DNA from: Cavia porcellus
Taxonomy: Eukaryota; Chordata; Mammalia; Rodentia; Caviidae
NCBI RefSeq assembly: GCF_034190915.1
Contig: NW_026947506.1
Location: forward strand, 12,461,501 to 12,525,500
Length of the DNA: 64,000 nucleotides
Direction of reading: 5' to 3'
A model generated the notes under the pieces. The model ran no database searches. It was not told the DNA's origin and saw nothing but the letters and a program-made list of their open reading frames with translations. Position numbers and translations under genes: made by a program. Positions 56,490 to 64,000 of this stretch are shown here, one piece after another (the first letter of the stretch is position 1; each line of letters begins with the position of its first letter).

Positions 56490-56508
56490 ACAGAACAGAA
56501 AGATAAAG

Positions 56509-59500
56509 ATGCAACAGCAGAGAGATAACATTCCTACAATAAACCAGCATTTAACAGTAAAAACCATTAATGTAAATGGTCTCAGTGCACCAATCAAAAG
56601 AAACAGACTAGCAGAATGCATCAAGAAACAAAATCCAACCATATGCTGTTTACAGGAAACCCATCTAAGCCAGAAGGATACTCACAGACTGAAAGTCAAA
56701 GGATGGAAAACAATTCTTCATGCAGCAGGTATCCAAAAAAAGGCAGGAGTAGCCATTCTGTTTGCAGACAACGTGAACTTTAAACCAACAATGACCATAA
56801 AGGACAAAGAAGATCACTACATACTCGTAAGGGGAAAACTCCAAGAGGAAAAGATAACTATCTTAAATATATACGCACCAAACTCCAGAGCACCCAGTTA
56901 TATAAAACAACTATTACCAGAAATGAAAACTCAAATTATCAGTAACACAATTGTAACAGGATACCTTAATACACCATTGACACCAAGGGACAGATCAACC
57001 AGACAGAAAATGAGCAAAGAAATAACAGAACTGAATCACATCTGTGAACAAATGGGTTTGATAGACATATACAGAATGTTCCACCCAACAACATCAGAAT
57101 ACACATTCTTCTCAGCAGTACATGGATCATTTTCTAAAATAGACCATATATTAGCTCACAGAACATATTTAAACCAATGCAAAAGAGTTGAAATCATCCC
57201 TTGCATGTTATCAGATCATAGCGCTCTGAAATTAGAAATTAATGATAAAAGATACTGCAAAAATCCCACAAACACATGGAAACTGAATAACACACTCTTG
57301 AGTAATCAGTGGGTCACAGAAGAAATTAAAGAAGAAATTAAACAATACCTAAAAGAAAATGAAAATGCAGATACAACTTACCGGAATCTGTGGGATGCAA
57401 TGAAAGCCGTCCTGAGAGGAAAATTTATTGCACTGAGTTCCCACATCAGGAAAACAGAATGAATACCAATAAATAACTTGATGCTACACCTCAAACAGCT
57501 AGAAAAACAAGAGCAAGTCAAGCCCAAAGCCAAAAGAAGAGAGGAAATTTTACAAATCAGAGCAGAAATCAATGCAATAGAGACTAAGAAAACAATCCAA
57601 AGAATCAACGAATCAAAGAGTTGGTTCTTTGAAAGAATAAATAAAATCAATAAGCCCCTAGCCAACCTTATTAAAAAAGGGGAAGAAAAAGCTCAAATTT
57701 ATGCAATAAGAAATGAAAAAGGAGAAATCACTACAGACCCAATAGAAATACAGAAGACAATCAACACCTATTTCGAAAATCTCTACTCTCAAAAGTTTGA
57801 TAACACAGAAGAAATACACAGATTCTTAGAAGCATATGAAGTACCAAAGCTAGATCAAGAGGATGTAAAACTGTTGAATAACCCAATCTCTGCTAATGAA
57901 ATTGAAAATGTAATTAAGTCCTTACCCACCAAGAAGAGCCCAGGCCCAGATGGATGCACTGCAGAATTCTACAAGAAATATAAAGAAGACCTAATGCCAA
58001 CACTCCTCAAACTATTCAATGAAATTGAAAGGGAAGCAATCCTTCCTAAGTCATTCCTGGAAGCAAATATTACTCTAGTACCAAAACCTGAGAAAGACCC
58101 AACTAAAAAAGAGAACTATAGACCGATCTCCCTAATGAACACATGCAAAAATCCTCAATAAAATATTGGCAAATAGGATGCAGCAAATCATCAAGAAGAT
58201 TATACACCATGACCAAGTGGGATTCATCCCAGGAATGGAAGGATGGTTCAACATACACAAATTTCAATAAATGTAATCCACCATATCAATAAAGCCAAAA
58301 ATAAGAATCACATGATCATTTCTATAGATGCAGAAAAAGCCTTCGATAAGGTCCAACATTAATTCATGATAAGAACTTTACAGAAAATTGGAATAGATGG
58401 CCTTTACCTCAATATAATAAAGGCCATTTATGACAAACCAACAGCCAGCATCATACTAAATGGCCAAAAATTGAAAGCCTTTACTTTAAAATCGGGCACA
58501 AGACAAGGATGTCCTTTATCGCCACTCCTATTTAATATAGTACTGGAAGTACTAGCCAGAGCATTTAGGCAAGAAAGAGAAATAAAAGGGGTAAAGATAG
58601 GAAAAGAAGTTAAATTATCATTGTTTGCAGATGACATGATACTCTACATAGAAGACCCCTTAAACTCCATTGAAAGACTCTTAGATACAAAAAATAAATT
58701 CAGTAATGTGGCTGGATACAAAATCAATACTCAGAAATCAATAGCATTCTTATACATGAACAACAAAATCACAGAGAGGGAAATAAGAGAAACTGGACTA
58801 TTCACATTAGCAAGCAAAAAAATGAAATATTTAGGAATTACTCTTACAAAAGAAGTGAAAGACTTATACAGTGAAAATTATAATACACTGAAAAAGGAAA
58901 TTGAGGATGATCTCAGAAAATGGAAAGACATTCCTTGCTCGTGGATAGGAAGAACAAACATTGTGAAAATGGCCATTCTCCCAAAACTGTTATACAGATT
59001 CAATGCAATCCCAATAGAAATACCATCAACATACCTTATAGATCTATAGAAATCACTCCTAAATTTCATCTGGAACCAGAAGAGACCTAGAATCACAAAG
59101 GCAATTCTAAGCAGCAAAGACAAAGCAGGAGGCATCACAATCCCTGACTTGAAGTTATACTACAAAGCAACAGTAGTAAAATTTAACATGGTATTGGAAT
59201 CAAAACAGAACCGAAGATCAATGGAATAGATTAGAAGATACAACCAGAGCTACAAACACACTCAACCACCTTATCTTTGATAAAGGAGCCAAGCAGGTTC
59301 ACTGGAAGAATGGCAGTGTCTTTAATAAATGGTGCTGGAAAAACTGGCTCTCCATTTGTCCAAACTAAAGCTAGACCCATGTCTATCACCATGTACTAAA
59401 TTAAAATCTAAATGGGTCAAAGATCTGAATATTAAAACAGAAACACTAAATCTATTGGAAGATAAAGTGGGTAGAAACCTTGGAGACATAGGAGTAGGTA

Positions 59501-60344
59501 GAGAATTCATGAACAGGACTTAAACCGCACAGGAAATACTTCCCAGAATCAATAACTGGGACCACTTCTTATTAAAAAGTTTCTGCATGTCAAGAGAAAT
59601 CTCCAGCATAGTGAAAAGAAAACCCACAAACTGGGAAAAGATTTTAGTGAACTCTCTCAGACAAGGGACTCTTGTCTAAAACATATAAAGAATTAAAAAA
59701 AACTCAGACCTCCAAAATTCAAAGATCCAATCCAAAAATGGGCATCTGAGATGAATACACAATTCTCAGATGAAGAAATGCAAATGGCAAATAAATGCAT
59801 GAAAAAATGCTCATCATCATCATTGGTCATTAGAGAAATGCAAATTAAAACCACACTGAGATACCATCTCACTCCTGAAAGAATGGCCAGGATCAAGAAA
59901 ACCAACAACAAATGCTGGAGAGGCTGTGGGGAAAAAGGAACTCTCCTGCACTGTTGGTGAGAGTGTAGACTGGTACAGCCTTTGTGGAGATCTGTCTGGA
60001 GATTTCTCAAAAAGTTGGGATTGGAAATCCCATTTATTCCAGCTATTCCACTTCTAGGCATATTCCCAGAAGAACTGAAAGCATCAAACCACAGTAATAT
60101 ATGTGCACCTATGTTTATAGCAGGACAATTTGTAATCGCCAGATCTTGGAAACAACTCAAGTGTCCATCAACTGAGGAATGGATAAAAAAGTCGTGGTAT
60201 TTCTATACAATGGAGTATTATTCAGCTATAAAGAAGGATCACATTGAGATATTTATCAATAAATGGGCACAGCTTGAGACCATACTCATCAGTGAAATAA
60301 ATCAATCTCGCATGTGTGAATACCGAATAGTTTCCCTAATGTAA
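56509..60344 (+). pseudogene. L1 ORF2 (endonuclease-reverse transcriptase), broken
   Basis: ATG 56509 starts the endonuclease domain (317 residues open; the Gln-Glu-Thr-His catalytic step is near 56655). TGA at 57460-57462 stops it in frame. The reverse transcriptase follows: Ser-Pro-Gly-Pro-Asp-Gly near 57938, intact Phe-Ala-Asp-Asp at 58624-58635. It has a two-base loss near 58143, a deletion near 58262, TAA near 58361 and TAG at 59047. The C-terminal Cys-Trp-Arg-Gly-Cys-Gly...His-Cys-Trp motif is near 59910-59955, with TGA shortly after. The family product nicks target DNA and primes reverse transcription there; this copy cannot do so. Confidence 0.92.
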
Positions 60345-61516
60345 GTAATGATTCAAATATATAAAAATATATGGTAATCATGATTCCCCATTATGTGGCC
60401 TTGAAGCCTTATAAAGTTTTCACTCATTAATTAGAATGGCTTTATTCTGGGCTTCTTGATATGGAAACATTTGAAGCTATAGTATATGAAGTTTTATCCA
60501 AATATTTCAAGGAAAAAGACAGACACTATGGTAACTACTATTAAGTCGGGTTATATGGTGGTGAAGTACTAGGTTGCTGAAACAGTCATGCTTTGACCTC
60601 TATTGTTATATTGTTATGTCCTGTTTTATCTCAATCTCCCCCTTATTCTTTAAAAAAAATTTTAGTTATTTCTTATGTTTGTTTTAATTAAGGGGAGAAA
60701 TTTTAAAAATTAGGATATATAATAGTAACTCTTTTTGATTTCCTATTAACTTGTTTTGAAGTCCTGTAATACTACCATGATCTTGTTTTGACTGATTAGA
60801 CTCTGTTCCATCCTGTATGATAGTATCAAGTTTGAGGGTATAGGCAACTACTTTGAAGGCAATAAGATTCACTAAGATGCCCACTCTGGTTTGACTATTG
60901 TCTCCTTTGGAAGTCCTGTAATGTTTACAATGCCTAAGTTTTATTGGTCTTGTTCTCTACTGTTTTGTCCAACTTTATAATATCTAATGAGATAGACAAT
61001 TCTTTTTAAGGAAACAAGAGACAACGTTGATAACCATTGTTGATAACCTTGTACTCTGTTCTACATCATGTGCTATGTCTATCCTTGGTTTTGACTGACA
61101 GCTTTGTTTTGCCATATTTGACTTTATTCTCTCCCCCCCCCAAAAGTAATAAGTACTAAGGAGTAATAAAATCCAAAATGTGTAAATTTTGTTGTAAGAA
61201 AGAGAGGGGAAAAAAAAAGAGCTCTAACGGATATAACAGCAAGTGTGTTTAGGGGTGTTAAATAGCTGACTATATCAATGTTTTTGGATCATTGAACACA
61301 GCTGTTTGCAGTCTCCCTGTTTGAATGTCCACTTTGTATTCTTTGATACTGTGATTTGAGCAACTATTTTCAAGATGATAATATGTAATCTATTAACAGG
61401 TGATTTCTTACTGTTATGTTTTTTTTTTTTGTAGTTCTGTATTACGTGTACCCTTATACCACTTTGTTTTGTTTTTTTGTTTTTCTCTTTTTCCTCTTAA
61501 ATAAAATTAAAAAAAA
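60345..61516 (+). other. L1 3' UTR
   Basis: Non-coding. It matches in reverse complement the 3' UTRs at 37040-38190 and 32290-33865. It contains a C9 run (61132), a purine-rich GAAAGAGAGGGGAAAAAAAA tract (61199) and ends TCTTAAATAAAATTAAAAAA before the target-site duplication. Confidence 0.85.
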
Positions 61517-61531
61517 TAAACATAAGTGAAG

Positions 61532-61804
61532 CTATGGATAACTGCATGTATGTTTAAGTGTATAGGATTGATAGCCATATTAGTTAGTTTTTATTAGATA
61601 GTTAAATAGAACTGTTTGCAGTCTCACTGTTTGAATTCCCACTTTAAAAGATCCATTTTTGTATCTTGAACAACTATTTGTAAAATGACAATATGTAAAC
61701 ATCAACTAGTGATTTCTTACTGTTCATTATTTTCTCTGAATGTATGTATTACTTCTACCTATTTTCTGTTTTGTTTGGTGTTTCTTTAAATAAAAATTTT
61801 AAAA
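61532..61804 (+). mobile_element. HAL1-like copy 2, 3' terminus
   Basis: Continuation of the 3' UTR interrupted by the full-length L1. It ends TTTCTTTAAATAAAAATTTT and then the right target-site duplication. Confidence 0.85.
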
Positions 61805-61817
61805 AACCTCTTTTTGT
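61805..61817 (+). repeat. Right 13-bp target-site duplication of the nested stack
   Basis: Exact copy of 48013-48025. It is followed by copy-B flank that matches copy A from about 30145. Confidence 0.9.
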
Positions 61818-63265
61818 ACCTGAAACAAGATGTCACCACTTCAGTTGATGTAATGTGTTTCACATCTCCTTTTCTCATTTTCTTATAGCACCTTGTACTT
61901 TTAATTTTTCTTTATTATCACCACGGTGAGTTTCATACTCTTTTGTTATGAAAATATTATGCATGCTGAGAAACAGTATTGACCAAACAAAAAGTGTTAC
62001 TCTGTCCTCAACATCTCATGGCTCAGACTGACAAATTCTCTTCTGTTGAGCATGGTGACTAAGCATAAACGTGATGAGATAGGGCAAATGTCCATGGGTA
62101 TTCAGTAAAATTGGTAGTCCATGTCTGGGAGTGAGATAAAGTGACAGTGTTTGAATGAAACTTGAGTGATGTGCACTTGTGATTCATGCAAGTATATGGA
62201 AAAATTTTGGAGCCATTGAAGCTGAATATATATGCCAGGCTGGGGCATGGCCTAAGAATGATTGAACTGGGCCAGACAGGTCACAGCTGAGACCACCTGG
62301 AGACTTGCTGGATAGTTTTCCTTAATTAGCATAATCTGTTGTTCTGAAGGGTCCTTTATCCCTCACAAGATCCTACTCAGGTTTCCTCCATTGTTCACTC
62401 AAATCCTTGATTGTTGTGATTGAATATGGGCTGCCCAGCATCCATCAGCCAGCTGGCTAGCAGAGTTATGAGACTTGCCAAAGATTTTAGTCCTCCTGGA
62501 GCTGTAAAGATTGGGTCATTTGTTTCACTGTTTTGGTCCTTCACTGTGCACCTCTTTGAGGGGTTGCATTTCTAGGCATAGACCCCAACAGCATGGTGCC
62601 TGAAGAGGGACTTTACAGTGGAGATGTCTGCTGTGGAGGGTGACTTATATTTGCTGTGTTTGTGGGATGGAAAATGGCCCCCAAACATGCCTATTTTATT
62701 TTCTTTGGAAAATTCCTTCATTTTCTTTGGAAAAAAATCCCTTTACCAGTTAACTTATGGGGAATTCTATGTCTGAAGTGCAACAGAAACATAATGCAGA
62801 AATGCTTTTCCTTAGGAAGGTGGACCATGTTTTGTTCAACTCTTGATGGAAATTCATGATCAATGTCCTTGGTATTCTGAGGTGGGTGTGATCATTGTGG
62901 CAGATTGGGAAAAAAATTGGCAAACTGCTGCATTGAAGAGGCTCAAGCTCCAATCTCTGTCTTGCACACCTGGTATCTTTCCTGGGATGTTGTGACATTT
63001 GGCAGGCAGGGAGATGGAACATCACACAGTTGGCTTAATAGTTTTCCTTGGTTCAACACTTCTGCTGCTTCTCCACCTACTCTTCCGGCTGCCTCTACAA
63101 GTTGCAAGCCTCGCAAAACCTCTGGGCAACACTTCTCTTCTGACTCCCATGCAAACGCTGGCTCAAAAAGCTTAACAACATGGGAATTAACTGCTTGATC
63201 TGTTTTGTATCAACACTGTCAAGAGCTCCACTTTGAAAGTTTGTAGTACTCTGTTTAAAGAGTTA
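61818..63265 (+). repeat. KZFP unit copy B, distal part
   Basis: Colinear with 30145-31616 of copy A. It contains the third instance of the 4068-4460 block (62220-62610). No coding frame is shared with copy A. Confidence 0.8.
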
Positions 63266-63362
63266 AAAGGGTCTGGGATTAGGCTCAGTGGCATAAGTGC
63301 CAGCCTGGCCACCACAAGGTTATGAGTTCAATCCCATGTTCCAAAAAAGAAAAACAAAAAGA
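63266..63362 (+). mobile_element. Degraded ID-like SINE (paralog of 31617)
   Basis: GGTCTGGGATTAGGCTCAGT start, TTATGAGTTCAATCCCATGT B-box region and an A-rich tail. Confidence 0.7.
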
Positions 63363-63439
63363 TAAAAAGTTTAATAAGACTGTCAAGGAATATGGACTTA
63401 AAAGTACTTTTGTAATTGGCATTATTGAGGGTGTTAGCC

Positions 63440-63935
63440 ATGGTTATGAAATGACCTCTTTGAAAAGTCTTAGTCCATACTATCGTCACTTCAATCCAAC
63501 ATCAGGTATAGCTCTAAGAATATACTGCTGCTGTGGACACATAAGCTTTAAATAATTTAGATTGCAATATTCCTATAGGAGTTACTGAATTATGCAGAGA
63601 TGGTTTTTCAGATAGCCACCCTAAGGCTATTATGCTCAAATGGCTCAAATTGCTTTAAAAGGTTGGAAAAGAATCCCTGAAGCAGTGGACACACAAGGTT
63701 CCTTTAGTACTGTTAAACAGGAGGCCACTCAACCTTTCATTGACTTTATAGAAAGATTAAATTAAGCTATTGAATGCCAGCTGGAAAACATGGCAGCAGC
63801 CTCTATCTTGGTAAAGCAATTAATATACAAAACTGCAAATCAAGACTACAAAAATGCTTTAAAGATGTTTCTATGAACCCTGACACTACCTTACAAATCC
63901 CTGGTATGTTTTAGAAAGTTCCTACTACTTTTCAT
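63440..63935 (+). mobile_element. Class II ERV gag (capsid region) remnant, copy B
   Basis: Better preserved than the copy at 31780. A capsid-like stretch containing a major-homology-region step (Gln-Gly-Ser-Phe...Phe-Ile-Asp-Phe-Ile-Glu-Arg near 63690-63755) and the following Asn-Gln-Asp-Tyr-Lys-Asn-Ala-Leu are readable, interrupted by stops. Upstream gag is too diverged to place. Because copy B continues past the point where copy A is cut by L1 (32289), the remnant may extend towards the window end. It is non-functional. Confidence 0.65.
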
Positions 63936-64000
63936 GATCCTTTACTGTTGGGACAGCTGAATTAATTCTTTCCTATTCACATGCATGAAAAAAGAGGCAC
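63936..64000. other. Window end, possibly continuing ERV-related sequence
   Basis: Too short to assign. It has no equivalent in copy A, which is replaced by L1 at 32290. Confidence 0.3.

Larger units (their letters stand above)
54741..61516 (+). mobile_element. Full-length L1 (6.8 kb), coding regions broken
   Basis: A complete element with perfect 15-bp target-site duplications: GC-rich 5' UTR with tandem monomers (54741-55436), ORF1 (55437-56489), ORF2 (56509-60344) and a 3' UTR of about 1.17 kb that includes a polypurine tract near 61198. Both ORFs carry several stops and frameshifts, so it is not autonomous now. Because it sits in the HAL1-like copy-2 3' UTR, it is younger than that insertion. 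Confidence 0.93.

Noticed and set aside
56509..60344. Active autonomous L1
   Set aside because: Despite a full-length structure and an intact Phe-Ala-Asp-Asp, in-frame stops and frameshifts occur in both ORFs.

Overview
The window is mammalian genomic DNA, most likely from a rodent. It carries tRNA-derived ID-like SINEs with A-rich tails, B1-like monomers (both strands), a B1+ID composite, several LINE-1 (L1) lineages, a solo LTR and old class II ERV gag remnants. The genes belong to a KRAB zinc-finger (KZFP) cluster. The ID-like variant (core CTGCCTTGCAAGCAGG, then an A-rich tail) does not look like mouse or rat ID. A non-murid rodent is my inference; I cannot name the species. No prokaryotic gene, rRNA, CRISPR array or functional tRNA gene is present.

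Layout. 1-2.65 kb: an L1-type element with ORF1 and a 3' UTR but no ORF2. 2.65-6.0 kb: mostly unassigned sequence, including a block (4.07-4.46 kb) paralogous to 30.6 and 62.2 kb. 6.0-8.3 kb: an old L1 ORF2 fragment. 8.4-11.1 kb: a first copy of a KZFP promoter/exon-1 block. 11.1-16.0 kb: solo LTR, SINEs and unassigned repeats. 16.1-32.3 kb: copy A of the KZFP unit, with exon 1 (about 16.4-16.5 kb), KRAB-A (19.25 kb), KRAB-b (19.58 kb) and an intact zinc-finger exon (21.29-22.70 kb). A twin-primed (5'-inverted) ORF2-less element sits 0.9 kb downstream of the finger ORF. 32.3-40.46 kb: two defective minus-strand L1s covering the junction between copies. 40.46-64.0 kb: copy B of the same unit, with a decayed KRAB and finger exon. 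It is split by a 13.8 kb nested retrotransposon stack (48.03-61.80 kb) flanked by a 13-bp target-site duplication. The stack holds an ORF2-less element, a second ORF2-less element inserted in it (50.55-54.14 kb, ORF1 nearly intact), and a full-length but broken L1 (54.74-61.52 kb).

Working interpretation. The only convincing host coding capacity is the zinc-finger exon of copy A: 13 regular C2H2 fingers plus two degenerate ones. Twelve of the 13 regular fingers carry Cys where C2H2 fingers normally have a helix Leu. Its KRAB-A exon has a TAG codon and a damaged splice acceptor, so a canonical KRAB repressor is unlikely, although the finger ORF is open and splice phases still agree. The other main result is a coherent family of ORF1-only (HAL1-like) L1 derivatives, with four insertions here. 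They share a 3' UTR, and two share a distinct ORF1 C-terminal tail.
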